Source of the DNA: Actinomycetes bacterium
GTDB taxonomy: Bacteria; Actinomycetota; Acidimicrobiia; Acidimicrobiales; RAAP-2
Assembly (NCBI GenBank): GCA_021790675.1
Contig: JAJYGN010000012.1
Coordinates: 1 to 64,000 of the forward strand
DNA: 64,000 nt
Reading direction: 5' to 3'
The position numbers and the translations under genes are program-made. Positions 54,845 to 63,511 of the stretch are shown piece after piece. Positions within the stretch are counted from its first letter, which is position 1. Every line of letters begins with the position of its first letter. The notes under the pieces were generated by a model. It saw only the letters and a program-made list of their open reading frames with translations, was not told where the DNA came from and made no database searches.

Positions 54845-55492
54845 TTACTCGTTCGAGTAGAAGGGGTTCACGCCCGAGGCGTGATCGGTCACGTCGATGA
54901 CGTCCGTGAGTTCGGGAATCGCGTCGCGCAACGTCGCCTCGATTCCCTGGGTCAGGGTCAGTCGACTCATCGCGCATCCCTGGCAGCCGCCGGACATCTT
55001 GATGTAGGCCACCTTCTTGGTCTCGTCGAGCGCGACCAGGTCGGCGCGCCCGCCGTGCGAAGCGATCGAGGGGTTCACGTGCTCATCGAGCACCGTGGTC
55101 GCGAACTGGCCGAGCGGGCCGTCGACTCCCAACTCCAAGATGTCGGCTGGCACACCGGGGTTGACCTCTTCGGGGGTCGGAGAATTCGGGTTCACCAGAA
55201 CGAGTCCGCCGCCACCGTCGGGCGCGAACTCCAGTCGGCTCCCACGAAGGCGCGGCACGCTCGCGGCCGGCACCACGATGGTTACGTCGCCGTCACGACC
55301 GATCGCCGCGTCCAGCGGTGCGTCGGCGCGATCCGAGAAGTACAGGTCGTAGGCGTAGCCCGGCCCTCGCGTGCCGGTCACCTCGACGTACAGGGCCAGC
55401 TCGTCGCTATTGGTTTCGGCCGCCAGGGCGTCGAGCACCACGTTGCGCGCCTCGTCAGTCAGAGTCAGGATCGAGAACGTTTCTACAGTCAC
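54845..55492 (-). CDS. NfuA-like Fe-S biogenesis protein
   Basis: 215 residues. The N-terminal ~100 residues look like a degenerate A-type domain without Cys; the C-terminal NifU domain has MSGGCQGCAMSRLTLTQGIEATLRDAIPEL with the CxxC for a bridging cluster. Probably carries Fe-S clusters to target proteins. GTG start; TACACT at 55501-55506 ends 8 nt before it, no Shine-Dalgarno. Confidence 0.88.
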   Translation of the reverse strand: MTVETFSILTLTDEARNVVLDALAAETNSDELALYVEVTGTRGPGYAYDLYFSDRADAPLDAAIGRDGDVTIVVPAASVPRLRGSRLEFAPDGGGGLVLVNPNSPTPEEVNPGVPADILELGVDGPLGQFATTVLDEHVNPSIASHGGRADLVALDETKKVAYIKMSGGCQGCAMSRLTLTQGIEATLRDAIPELTDVIDVTDHASGVNPFYSNE

Positions 55493-55546
55493 CGCGAAAC
55501 AGTGTAGAGGCCCATTTCACGATTACGGCCGCGCTAAGTTCAGCGT
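55493..55546. promoter_or_regulatory. Divergent leaderless-type promoters
   Basis: Minus strand: TACACT at 55501-55506, 8 nt before the Nfu-type GTG. Plus strand: TAAGTT at 55535-55540, 6 nt before GTG 55547. No -35 boxes that I would trust. Confidence 0.45.
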
Positions 55547-56284
55547 GTGACTTTGGCCCCTCCCGACGCCCACGAGTGGCTCAGCTTCGATGACGACCAC
55601 GATCAGCGCACTTGGATGTTCGATGTCACGTTTCTCGAGAGCGCGTGGACGTGCATCTTCGGCCACGGCTGCCAGGGCGTGCTAACCGGTCCGACCCCCG
55701 AACTCGTGCAGGGATGCTGCAGCTACGGCGCGCACTTCACTGACGAGAAGGACCGTCGCCGGGTCGAGAAGGCGGCCCTGCGTCTCACCGACGACCAGTG
55801 GCAGTTCCGAGCCCGGGGACGCCAAGGCACGACCCGGGTCAAGAAGAACGGCGAGATCGTCACGCGTCTGGTCAAGGACGCCTGCATCTTTCTCAACCGC
55901 CCCGATTTTCACCGAGGTCCGGGCTGCGCGCTGCACGTGCTGGCCATGGACAACGACGAGAGTTACATTCCCCTCAAGCCCGACGTGTGCTGGCAGCTCC
56001 CCCTACACCGCGACGACGAGACGCTCGAGGGCGGCCATGTGATCACCCGGATCTCCGAGTGGAAGCGTCGAGACTGGGGGGCTGGTGGTGACGAGTTTCA
56101 CTGGTGGTGCACCGAAGCGGCCGAGGCGTTCACGGGCAAGACGCGCGTCGTCGACTCGATGCGCGACGAACTGGTGGCAATGATCGGCCAGGATGTGTAC
56201 GACAAGTTGCTCGCGCACCTTGACGAGCGTGCCCGTCGACCCAAGGCCACGCGCCTCGCCCACCCGGTCCTGCGACGGCGTTAA
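55547..56284 (+). CDS. Conserved-looking Cys-rich protein, possible metal binding
   Basis: 245 residues with eight Cys in spaced motifs: TCIFGHGCQGV, QGCCSYGAHF, DACIFLNRPDF, GPGCALHV, DVCWQLP and WWCTEA. The pattern recalls the YkgJ/DUF3109-type putative metal-binding proteins, but I cannot assign it firmly. No signal peptide; cytoplasmic. Its divergent neighbour is an Fe-S carrier, which makes an Fe-S or zinc role attractive. GTG start, leaderless pattern. Stop overlaps the convergent small gene by 4 bp. Confidence 0.75.
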   Translation: MTLAPPDAHEWLSFDDDHDQRTWMFDVTFLESAWTCIFGHGCQGVLTGPTPELVQGCCSYGAHFTDEKDRRRVEKAALRLTDDQWQFRARGRQGTTRVKKNGEIVTRLVKDACIFLNRPDFHRGPGCALHVLAMDNDESYIPLKPDVCWQLPLHRDDETLEGGHVITRISEWKRRDWGAGGDEFHWWCTEAAEAFTGKTRVVDSMRDELVAMIGQDVYDKLLAHLDERARRPKATRLAHPVLRRR

Positions 56285-56493
56285 CCCTCCGCGGCGAGGG
56301 GATCTTCTTCGTTGAAAACGGGCCGCGGAAGCGACCCGAGGATCTCGTCGTAGCGGTCCTCCTCCGCGAGGCACCATTCCGCGTGAACGTCTTCGGGAGC
56401 GGCGCCGCACTCGGCGCACGTGGTGGCGCGAGGACCCGTCGAGCGCTTGAGTTCGCGGGCTTCGACAAACCGACGGTGGCGACCCTTTTTCAC
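56281..56493 (-). CDS. Small zinc-ribbon-like protein
   Basis: 70 residues: basic start MKKGRHRRFVEARELKR, then TTCAECGAAPEDVHAEWC (CxxC and a His/Cys pair) and an acidic tail. GAGGAG before the GTG start supports translation. No family recognised; a small nucleic-acid- or metal-binding protein is possible. Converges on the Cys-rich gene with a 4-bp overlap. Confidence 0.65.
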   Translation of the reverse strand: MKKGRHRRFVEARELKRSTGPRATTCAECGAAPEDVHAEWCLAEEDRYDEILGSLPRPVFNEEDPLAAEG

Positions 56494-56592
56494 GTCAACT
56501 CCTCACTGGCTGCGGCCCAGAACCGGGGGCGGCCACGGCGCTGCAGTACCGCGCCGAGACTCCATGTTACTCACCCGGGGCGCGGATGAACC

Positions 56593-56604
56593 TAACATCG
56601 CACT
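56593..56604 (+). promoter_or_regulatory. Leaderless-type -10 element of the 73-residue gene
   Basis: TAACAT ends 6 nt before GTG 56605, without a Shine-Dalgarno. Confidence 0.4.
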
Positions 56605-56826
56605 GTGAGCCCGGCCTTTGACCCCCAAGACATGATTCTGCGCTTCCGTGAGCGTGCCGAGGCGGTGAAGCGTCGCGGACTGCCCCCGGTCGAGGGACCC
56701 GATCGGCAGCGCTTCCTCGAGGCCGCCAAGATCGATTTCCAGGATTTCGCAATGCTCGGCGATGCGACGGCGACCCTCGAAGACGGGATCTTGCGCCTCG
56801 AGATCGACCTGCGACCGCCCCAGTAG
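56605..56826 (+). CDS. Small hypothetical protein
   Basis: 73 residues: MSPAFDPQDMILRFRERAEAVKRRGLPP, then VEGPDRQRFLEAAKIDFQDFAML and an acidic end. Mostly helical with charged residues, no Cys, no signal. Not recognised. Supported by the leaderless -10 pattern, by coding-like composition, and by fitting exactly between the small zinc-ribbon gene and the convergent lipoprotein gene (stop 1 bp away). Confidence 0.6.
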   Translation: MSPAFDPQDMILRFRERAEAVKRRGLPPVEGPDRQRFLEAAKIDFQDFAMLGDATATLEDGILRLEIDLRPPQ

Positions 56827-56827
56827 T

Positions 56828-57247
56828 TCACGTCGTCCGTACCCTGGTGCGCGCCTCGACAAGCTCGCCGGCGCCACGTGTGAGGTCGGCCAGGGCCCGC
56901 TCGCGCCGCGACACCGAGTCCGCGACGTAGCAGCGATTCGCTCCGGCGCCGAGGTCGTTATAGGCGTTCGACAGGAGTTTCGAGGTCTGAGAGTCGGGCG
57001 TGGGCAGTGCGGCGTTGGCAGACTGGACGTCGACGAGCAACACGGCACACACCGTGTGCAGGTCGTTGAGCGTGGATGTCGCCCGCAGGGCGCTCGCCGC
57101 GTGGCGTGCGTCGGTGAGCAGAATCGACACCGACTGCTCGAAGTTGCTCTGGTGAGCCCACTGAGCGAGAGCACTCGTCGTGGTCACGCTGCCACACCCG
57201 GCGAGTGTGACACTCGCGACGGCCAGGGCGAGCGCGACGCGGTTCAC
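56828..57247 (-). CDS. Small lipoprotein of unknown function
   Basis: 139 residues. Signal peptide MNRVALALAVASVTLAGC with lipobox LAGC (Cys18), so the mature protein is lipid-anchored outside. The rest is helical with two Cys (HTVCAVLL, ANRCYVAD) and no known motif. GTG start overlaps the tyrS stop by 4 bp (GTGA), so it is made with tyrS. Confidence 0.78.
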   Translation of the reverse strand: MNRVALALAVASVTLAGCGSVTTTSALAQWAHQSNFEQSVSILLTDARHAASALRATSTLNDLHTVCAVLLVDVQSANAALPTPDSQTSKLLSNAYNDLGAGANRCYVADSVSRRERALADLTRGAGELVEARTRVRTT

Positions 57248-58521
57248 GCGAGGATCACGAGATGAGTCTGACGGCGCCCCCGACGCAGCACGAGGTAGCG
57301 GTCGTGCAGAGCGGCCGTCGCATCAATGGGCACCGAACCGTCGATGCGCTCGTTGTTGAGATACACGCCGCCCTGTTCGAGGTATCGGCGAGCTTCGGCC
57401 TTGGAGGTGGCGAGCTCGCAGCGCGCAACGAGCTCCGCCGCGTCGACGCCGGCGGCGAGCTCGGCGCGCGACAATGTGGTCGACGGGGCATCGGCCACGA
57501 TCTCGAGCAGCGTCGCTTCGTCGAGGGAGCGAATCTCGTCACCGAAGAGGGCGCGACCGGCGCGCTCAGCAGACAGGGCCGCCGCCTCGCCGTGGACCAT
57601 CGCCACCACGTGATGAGCGAGCACCCTCTGGGCGCGGCGCTCCTGTGGCGCAGACGCAATCGCGTCGTCGAGTTCGACGATCTCCTCGTGGGACAAGAAC
57701 GTGTAGTAGCGCAGCAGTTGGGGCGTGACAACGTCGTCGCTATTGAGCAGAAACTGGTGCATCGCGAAGGGACTAGTGCGCTCGGGGTCGAGCCAGACGT
57801 TCTCGTTGCCCGACTCGGACTTGCCGAACTTGCGTCCGTCGGCGCGCAGCAAGAGCGGCAGGGTGAGTCCGTAAGCGGTCTCACCGGTAACCTTGCGCAC
57901 GAGCTCGGCGCCCATGGTGATGTTGCCCCACTGATCCGAGCCGCCCACTTGCAGGGTGCAGCCGTAGTCGAGATGAAGACGCAAGAAGTCGTAGGCCTGC
58001 AACAGCGAATACGAGAACTCCGTGAAGGAGATTCCCACGTCGTCGCGGCTCAGGCGGCTCTTGACCGCCTCTTTGGCGATCATCTGGTTCACCGTGAAGT
58101 GCTTTCCCACGTCGCGTAGAAAGTCCGTCAGAGGAATCGTCGTCAGCCACTGCGCGTTATTGAGCAGCAGTGCGGACGACGCGCCGGCGTCGAAATCAAG
58201 GAACGTACCCAATTGGGCGCGGATCGTGACCAGATTGCTCTCAATCTCCTCGGCCGACAGGAGGGGTCGCTCGACATCTTTGAAGCTGGGGTCGCCGATG
58301 AGACCCGTGCCCCCGCCGGCGAGGGAGATCGGACGGTTGCCCACGAGTTGTAACCGGCGCAGCAGCAAGATTGGCACCAGGTGGCCCAGGTGCAGTGACG
58401 GCCCCGTCGGATCGAAGCCCACGTAGACCGTGACGCCGCCCGCCGATAGCTGCTCGAGCGCGACGTCGTCCGTGACCTGGTGGATCAGGCCGCGAAACTG
58501 CAAGTCATCACGGAGTTTCAT
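57244..58521 (-). CDS. tyrS: Tyrosine-tRNA ligase
   Basis: 425 residues, class I. GFDPTGPSLHLGHLVPILLL carries the HIGH-type motif, QVGGSDQWGNI binds tyrosine, KFGKSESGN is the KMSKS equivalent, and a C-terminal S4 domain (EARRYLEQGGVYLNNERI) is present. TAGACT at 58528-58533 ends 6 nt before the ATG, no Shine-Dalgarno: probably leaderless. Confidence 0.97.
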   Translation of the reverse strand: MKLRDDLQFRGLIHQVTDDVALEQLSAGGVTVYVGFDPTGPSLHLGHLVPILLLRRLQLVGNRPISLAGGGTGLIGDPSFKDVERPLLSAEEIESNLVTIRAQLGTFLDFDAGASSALLLNNAQWLTTIPLTDFLRDVGKHFTVNQMIAKEAVKSRLSRDDVGISFTEFSYSLLQAYDFLRLHLDYGCTLQVGGSDQWGNITMGAELVRKVTGETAYGLTLPLLLRADGRKFGKSESGNENVWLDPERTSPFAMHQFLLNSDDVVTPQLLRYYTFLSHEEIVELDDAIASAPQERRAQRVLAHHVVAMVHGEAAALSAERAGRALFGDEIRSLDEATLLEIVADAPSTTLSRAELAAGVDAAELVARCELATSKAEARRYLEQGGVYLNNERIDGSVPIDATAALHDRYLVLRRGRRQTHLVILA

Positions 58522-58533
58522 GGGGCGAGTCTA
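58522..58533 (-). promoter_or_regulatory. Leaderless-type -10 element of tyrS
   Basis: TAGACT at 58528-58533, 6 nt before the ATG, in the 25-bp gap after ccdA. Same hexamer as before efp. Confidence 0.5.
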
Positions 58534-58546
58534 CGCGCGCGCCTTT

Positions 58547-59293
58547 TTAAAGCAGGGTTGTCGACGACGGCAGATGAACCTGGAGCCACAGCACAAAGGC
58601 GTGCCAGGCTCCGCTCACCTCGGCCACGCCGATCAGTATCAGCATCACGCCCCCGATGCGCCCGATGACCTTCGCGTGGCGGCGCAGCCAGCCCGAGGCG
58701 GCCGCCATCCACTCGGTCGCGAGCGCGGCGACGACGAAGGGCAGACCCAAGCCGAGGCAGTAGACGAAGGCGAGTATCGAGCCACGCAGCGCGGTTGCGC
58801 CTGAGCTCGAGGCCGCCAGTCCCAGAATCGCGGCGAGGGTCGGGCCGATGCAGGGGGTCCAGCCCAGAGCGAAGGTGAAGCCGAGCAGCGCCGCCCCCAG
58901 GACCGTCACGCGCGGCAGGTGGTGGATGCGCCGCTCGCGCTGGAGCCAGCCCGACGGCCACCAGCCCGCGAAGAACAGCCCCAGCAGAATCGTGACAGCA
59001 CCGAACACCTCTTCGAGCAGGCGCTGATGGGCCTTGAGTCCGCTGCCGAGCCCGCCGAAGAGGGCGCCGAAGCTCACGAAGACGAGGGCGAAGCCCACGA
59101 CGAAGGCAATCGATCCGGCCAGGGCACGGCCCCGGCCCGTGCGGCCCTCAATCCGCCCGGTGGCGCCACTGAGAAAGGCGAGATAGCCGGGCAGGAGAGG
59201 CAACACGCAAGGCGAGACGAAGGACACGAGTCCCGCCGCGAATGCCAAGGGGAAGGCCGCGATCAGCGAGCCCGGCAGCGCGGCGAACATCAT
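58547..59293 (-). CDS. ccdA: Cytochrome c biogenesis protein CcdA
   Basis: 248 residues, six helices. The two redox Cys sit in VSFVSPCVLPLLPGYL and LGWTPCIGPTLAAILGLA, the CcdA/DsbD-beta hallmarks. Passes electrons outward to reduce apocytochrome or other thiols. Overlaps the menD stop by 4 bp. Confidence 0.93.
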   Translation of the reverse strand: MMFAALPGSLIAAFPLAFAAGLVSFVSPCVLPLLPGYLAFLSGATGRIEGRTGRGRALAGSIAFVVGFALVFVSFGALFGGLGSGLKAHQRLLEEVFGAVTILLGLFFAGWWPSGWLQRERRIHHLPRVTVLGAALLGFTFALGWTPCIGPTLAAILGLAASSSGATALRGSILAFVYCLGLGLPFVVAALATEWMAAASGWLRRHAKVIGRIGGVMLILIGVAEVSGAWHAFVLWLQVHLPSSTTLL

Positions 59294-60948
59294 GGCGTCG
59301 CCAGCAGCGCCGCCACTGCTGAATTGAGGTCCCCGTGACGAGCTACGTTCGCCGCGGGCGCATCGACACGCGCGACGACCACGCTCAACCCCTCATGGGC
59401 GAGGGCCTCGTCGATGGCGCGCTCAAGTGAGGTGATCGACGTCACGAGACTCGCCCGATGCCCGAATGCCACGGCCACGGCCGTTAGGTCGTGGGGCCGC
59501 GGAGTGGCGAAATATCGTCCGAAGGTCGCGGCGGACTCATTCGCCTGAGCAAGGAAGGAGAAGATCCCCCCTCCCCCGTTGTCGATCACCACAATGACCG
59601 CACGCCCTCCCGCGTCGCCCAGGCCGTCGACGAGCGCGGACACGTCATGGAGCAAGGTGAGATCGCCAACCAGTCCGATGGCCGCGCCGCCGGCCGCCAC
59701 GCCGAGAATCGTCGAGATAACCCCATCGATCCCGTTGACGCCCCGATTCGCGTACGTCGGAGTCTGGCGAGCCGGCGCCCACCACTCCACATCACGCACC
59801 GGCATCGACGATCCAACGACCAGACTCACCTCGTGGTGGGCACAGGCCGCAACGACGCTGTGGGCGATGGAAGGCTCGTCGAGCACGTCGCGTCGCCGAT
59901 CCATCTCGAGGAACTGGTCCACTCGCGTCGACGCGTCCGTCCACGTCGCACGATACGCCGCGTTCCCACGGGACGAGGAAGGATCGGGCAAGCCGCCGAG
60001 GATCTCGCTGACGAGGCCCGACGGATCCGCGACAGGGCCAGCACCGTCAAAGGCAACGCAGGGCACTCCCCAAGCGACCAGCCGTTCGGCGAGGACCTTC
60101 GACGCCGGGTTTCCGCCGAGGCGCACCACTACGTCCGGCCGTACGAGCTCGGCGAAGCCGTCATCGCGTAGGAGGGCGTCGTAGTAGGCAAGCGTGCCTT
60201 GGGCGGTGGCGTCGCCGAGGACAACCCAATCGAGCCCCACCATGTCGGCGACCGTCTCGCTCGGCACCCCGGCACCGACGACTCCGAGAATCCGACCCGG
60301 CGCCGTCAGCACGCTGCGCGCGACGTCGAGGCGTCGCGACGTGCGCCACGGCCCGTCGCCGCGTCCCATTGGGATCTCGGCCGGCTCACCGACGAGGGGC
60401 TCAACGAAGGCGAGGTTGAGGTGGACCGGACCCGCACGCCCGGTCGTGCCGGCGGCGTGCTCGTAGACCCGACTCGCCAGCGGCCGCCACGACGAGCGCG
60501 CCTCCCAACGAGCGACGCCGGGCTCCTCGTAGAGACGCACCCTCGCGCCGTAGAGCAGACGCTGGTCCATTGTCTGGGGCGCGCCCACGTGGTGCAACTC
60601 GGGGGGTCGGTCGGCGCTGAGTATCACCAGCGGCACACTGGCCAGGTCGGCCTCAGCCACCGCGGCGTGAACCTCGGCAGCAGCGGTTCCGCTCGTGACG
60701 ACCATCGCCACTGGTCGTCGCGTCGCCAAAGCTCGCCCCAGCGCGAAGAACGCGGCGCTGCGCTCGTCGATACGCACGTGCGTCGTGAGCCGTCCGTCGC
60801 GCGCGAGCGCGAGCACGAGCGGCGTCGAACGCGACCCGGGCGCGACCACGACGTCGCGCAGTCCGTGGCGGAACCACTCGTCAACGAGCGTCGAGGCGAA
60901 GCTCGCCTGGACCGCGCTCGGGCTCGGTACGCTCTGTTGCAATGTCAC
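59290..60948 (-). CDS. menD: SEPHCHC synthase (menaquinone synthesis)
   Basis: 552 residues, thiamine-diphosphate enzyme joining isochorismate and 2-oxoglutarate. VVAPGSRSTPLVLAL start, RIDERSAAFFALG, VVTSGTAAAEVHAAV, ANRGVNGIDGVISTILG and GDLTLLHDVSAL...NGGGGIFSFL (cofactor site). GTG start at 60948; the first 7 bp overlap the divergent menH-type gene. Confidence 0.95.
   Translation of the reverse strand: MTLQQSVPSPSAVQASFASTLVDEWFRHGLRDVVVAPGSRSTPLVLALARDGRLTTHVRIDERSAAFFALGRALATRRPVAMVVTSGTAAAEVHAAVAEADLASVPLVILSADRPPELHHVGAPQTMDQRLLYGARVRLYEEPGVARWEARSSWRPLASRVYEHAAGTTGRAGPVHLNLAFVEPLVGEPAEIPMGRGDGPWRTSRRLDVARSVLTAPGRILGVVGAGVPSETVADMVGLDWVVLGDATAQGTLAYYDALLRDDGFAELVRPDVVVRLGGNPASKVLAERLVAWGVPCVAFDGAGPVADPSGLVSEILGGLPDPSSSRGNAAYRATWTDASTRVDQFLEMDRRRDVLDEPSIAHSVVAACAHHEVSLVVGSSMPVRDVEWWAPARQTPTYANRGVNGIDGVISTILGVAAGGAAIGLVGDLTLLHDVSALVDGLGDAGGRAVIVVIDNGGGGIFSFLAQANESAATFGRYFATPRPHDLTAVAVAFGHRASLVTSITSLERAIDEALAHEGLSVVVARVDAPAANVARHGDLNSAVAALLATP
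60928..60948. promoter_or_regulatory. menD/menH divergent start overlap with -10-like element
   Basis: TACGCT at 60928-60933 (plus strand) ends 8 nt before ATG 60942 and lies inside the menD coding region. The two coding regions overlap head to head over 60942-60948, so each promoter must lie in the other gene. Confidence 0.4.
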
Positions 60949-61685
60949 TCCTCACCGTCCAGCGCGAGGGCGCTGGCGCGCCCTTCGCGTGGCTCCACGG
61001 CTTCACCCAAACCCGAACCTCGGCCCACGAGTACCGATCCATTCTGGCAGGTACGCGCGAGGTCTGGACGCTCGACCTGCCGGGCCACGGTGACGCCCAC
61101 GCGGTGCGAGCGACACTGGGCGAGGCGGCCGACCTCGTCGCGGACGCGCTCGGCCACGGTCCGATCGACCTCGGCGGATACTCTTTCGGCGCCCGGGTGG
61201 CCCTACACGTGGCTCTCGCCCATCCGTCCCGCGTGCGTCGCCTGGTACTGCTGGGCGCCTCGCGCGGAATCGAGGACTCGCTGGCCCGTGCCCAGCGACG
61301 CGAGAACGACGAGCGCCTCGCCCGGCGCGTTGAGGAGATCGGCGCCAAAGCCTTCCTCGCCGAATGGCTCGCCCAGCCGCTGTTCGCGACTCTGCGCGAT
61401 GCCGAGGCGTCCTCGCGCAGCCAAGACGTCGACGGGCTCGCCGCCTCGTTGCGTCTCACGGGAACCGGAACACAGGAATGGCTCGCACCGCGACTGCCTG
61501 AGCTCACGATGCCCGTCCTCGCCCTCGCCGGATCGACCGACGAGAAGTTCACCATTGAGGCGAGAGCCATCGCGGCCGCGGTGTGCGACGGACGAGTCGC
61601 ACTGGTCGAAGGCGCCGGACACGCGGCCCATCTCGAACGGCCCGCGGAGTGCGCGAGTCTGGTCGAGGACTTTCTCGCGCGTTAG
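60942..61685 (+). CDS. menH: Alpha/beta hydrolase, MenH-like
   Basis: 247 residues. WLHGFTQTRTS oxyanion region, nucleophile in GGYSFGARVAL, Asp in GSTDEKF and His in EGAGHAAHLERP. By position next to menD, it probably removes pyruvate from SEPHCHC to give SHCHC. Start ATG 60942 leaderless-type. Convergent with menA, stops overlapping by 4 bp. Confidence 0.85.
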   Translation: MSLLTVQREGAGAPFAWLHGFTQTRTSAHEYRSILAGTREVWTLDLPGHGDAHAVRATLGEAADLVADALGHGPIDLGGYSFGARVALHVALAHPSRVRRLVLLGASRGIEDSLARAQRRENDERLARRVEEIGAKAFLAEWLAQPLFATLRDAEASSRSQDVDGLAASLRLTGTGTQEWLAPRLPELTMPVLALAGSTDEKFTIEARAIAAAVCDGRVALVEGAGHAAHLERPAECASLVEDFLAR

Positions 61686-62548
61686 CGCAGCGCGAAGACC
61701 ACGATCGACGCGGCGCCGACGGCAAGTTGGGCGCGCGCGGACAACGCCAGCAAGACGAGCAGCTCACGGCCCCGTCTCTTCGAGAAGGCAACGCGCACTC
61801 CGGGCAAGTAGACGACCGCCGCGACCGCCGCGGCAAGCCAGGCGCGTGCGCCGAGAAGCGCCACCACCACCAGAACCGCGAAGCACGCGTACAGCCAGGC
61901 GCCCCGCTCGCGTCCGAGCCGCGCCGCCAACGTCTTCTTCATCGCCGCCCGGTCGCCGTCGACGTCGCGCAGGTTGTTCGCCTCGAGCAGGGCGCAGGCC
62001 ATGGCGCCTGCTGCCAGTCCCCACCACCATGCGGAACCCTCGATCTGTCGATGCTGAACGTAGCTCGTGCCCACGGTCGCCACAAAGCCGAAGTAGATCA
62101 TTACGAACAACTCACCGAACCCGTAGTACCCGTAGGGCTTGGATCCCCCGGTGTAGAACCATCCGGCGGCCACGGCGCTCGCTCCTACGGGCACCAACCA
62201 CCACGAGGTGCGCGCGGCGAGTACCAGGCCGGCAAGCGCGGCGAGCCCAAAGCACAGCCACGCGGCGCGGCGCACCGACGACGCCGTCACGAGGCGCGAG
62301 GCGGTTAGGCGAAACGGACCCACGCGCTGCTCGTCGGTTCCTCGTTGACCGTCGGAGTAATCGTTGGCGTAGTTGGTACCGATCTGCAGGGCGAGGGCCA
62401 CCACCACGCACAAGGCACTCAGCCCCCAGCAGATCGCCGACGGTCGAACGAGGCCCGCTCCGAGCACGACCGGCACGAGCGCGGCCGGCAACGTGCGCGG
62501 GCGCGCGGCCAGAACCCAGCGGCGCACCCGACCCGGCGCGTCGCTCAC
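61682..62548 (-). CDS. menA: 1,4-dihydroxy-2-naphthoate polyprenyltransferase
   Basis: 288 residues, eight to nine helices, UbiA fold. First Asp-rich motif in [20 protein letters not shown] and second in [20 protein letters not shown]. Adds the isoprenoid tail in the membrane. Start overlaps the menB stop by 4 bp. Confidence 0.94.
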   Translation of the reverse strand: MSDAPGRVRRWVLAARPRTLPAALVPVVLGAGLVRPSAICWGLSALCVVVALALQIGTNYANDYSDGQRGTDEQRVGPFRLTASRLVTASSVRRAAWLCFGLAALAGLVLAARTSWWLVPVGASAVAAGWFYTGGSKPYGYYGFGELFVMIYFGFVATVGTSYVQHRQIEGSAWWWGLAAGAMACALLEANNLRDVDGDRAAMKKTLAARLGRERGAWLYACFAVLVVVALLGARAWLAAAVAAVVYLPGVRVAFSKRRGRELLVLLALSARAQLAVGAASIVVFALR

Positions 62549-63438
62549 GGACGCTTAGGGAACTTGGAGAAGTCAGGCGCTCGCCGCTCGACGTAGGCGT
62601 TGCGACCCTCCTGGCCCTCCTCGGACATGTAAAAGAGCATGGTGGCGTCACCGGCCAACTGCTGGACACCGGCGAGACCATCGTCGGCGGCGTTAAAGCC
62701 GGCCTTCAGCATGCGCAGGGCGATCGGTGAGAGCGTCAAGATCTGGCGGCACCACGCGACGGTCTCGCGCTCGAGATCGGCGAGGGGGACGACTGTGTTC
62801 ACGAGGCCCCACTCGAGCGCGGTCTCCGCGTCGTACTGGCGACAGAGAAACCACACCTCCTTGGCGCGCTTGAGGCCGATGGTGCGCGCAAGCAGCGACG
62901 AGCCGTATCCGCCGTCGAAGGAGCCGACCTTGGGTCCGGTCTGACCGAAGCGCGCGTTGTCCGCGGCGATCGACAGATCGCACACCAGATGCAAGATGTG
63001 TCCGCCACCCACTGCGTAGCCGGCGATCGAGGCGATGACCGGCTTGGGCAGGCGACGGATCTGGATCTGAAGGTCGAGAACGTTGAGTCGACCGACGCCG
63101 TGCTGGGCCACCTCGTCGTCGCCCAGGTAGCCGTCGTTGCCGCGAATCGACTGGTCCCCGCCCGAGCAGAAGGCGTCGGGACCCTCTCCGGTCAGGATGA
63201 TCGCTCCCACGCTGATGTCGTCACGGGCCATGTCGAAGGCACGTGCGAGTTCGAAGAGCGTTTGGGGACGAAACGCGTTGCGCTTCTCCGGTCGGTTAAT
63301 AGTGATCCGAGCGATGCCCTCGGCCACCTCGTAACGGATGTCGACCCACTCGCCACGAGCTTCCCAGGCGGGAAGCGCCGTGGAGCGAAACGCCTCGACG
63401 GGGTCGATGGGGGGTCCCTGAATAACAGTGTCAGCCAT
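62545..63438 (-). CDS. menB: 1,4-dihydroxy-2-naphthoyl-CoA synthase
   Basis: 297 residues from ATG 63438, crotonase fold. [66 protein letters not shown] and a C-terminal [12 protein letters not shown] are typical of MenB. TAGCGT (63446-63451) ends 7 nt before this ATG. An in-frame ATG at 63492 overlaps the tnpB stop and has AGGAG seven bases upstream, so a longer form coupled to tnpB is possible. Confidence 0.95.
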   Translation of the reverse strand: MADTVIQGPPIDPVEAFRSTALPAWEARGEWVDIRYEVAEGIARITINRPEKRNAFRPQTLFELARAFDMARDDISVGAIILTGEGPDAFCSGGDQSIRGNDGYLGDDEVAQHGVGRLNVLDLQIQIRRLPKPVIASIAGYAVGGGHILHLVCDLSIAADNARFGQTGPKVGSFDGGYGSSLLARTIGLKRAKEVWFLCRQYDAETALEWGLVNTVVPLADLERETVAWCRQILTLSPIALRMLKAGFNAADDGLAGVQQLAGDATMLFYMSEEGQEGRNAYVERRAPDFSKFPKRP

Positions 63439-63445
63439 GGGAACC

Positions 63446-63451
63446 ACGCTA
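63446..63451 (-). promoter_or_regulatory. Leaderless-type -10 element of menB
   Basis: TAGCGT, 7 nt before ATG 63438 and 38 bp after the tnpB stop. Same hexamer as before def. Confidence 0.4.
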
Positions 63452-63480
63452 TCGTCCGTTGCAACTGAGTGATCTCTAGT

Positions 63481-63511
63481 GAGTCGACTCATGCTGCACT
63501 CCTCACGGAGT
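63481..63511 (-). repeat. Palindrome and hairpin at the 3' end of the tnpB-type gene
   Basis: A perfect 10-bp palindrome GAGTCGACTC (63481-63490) follows the tnpB stop, and a 5-bp hairpin (arms 63498-63502/63507-63511, 4-nt loop) lies at its 3' end. TnpB guide RNAs usually span the gene's 3' end and element end; this could be that region, but the element boundary cannot be fixed here. Confidence 0.35.

Noticed and set aside
60199-62730. Open frame of 843 codons on the plus strand
   Set aside because: It crosses menD antisense, menH in another frame and menA antisense, and is rich in Arg, Pro and Ser with no family features; a shadow of high GC.
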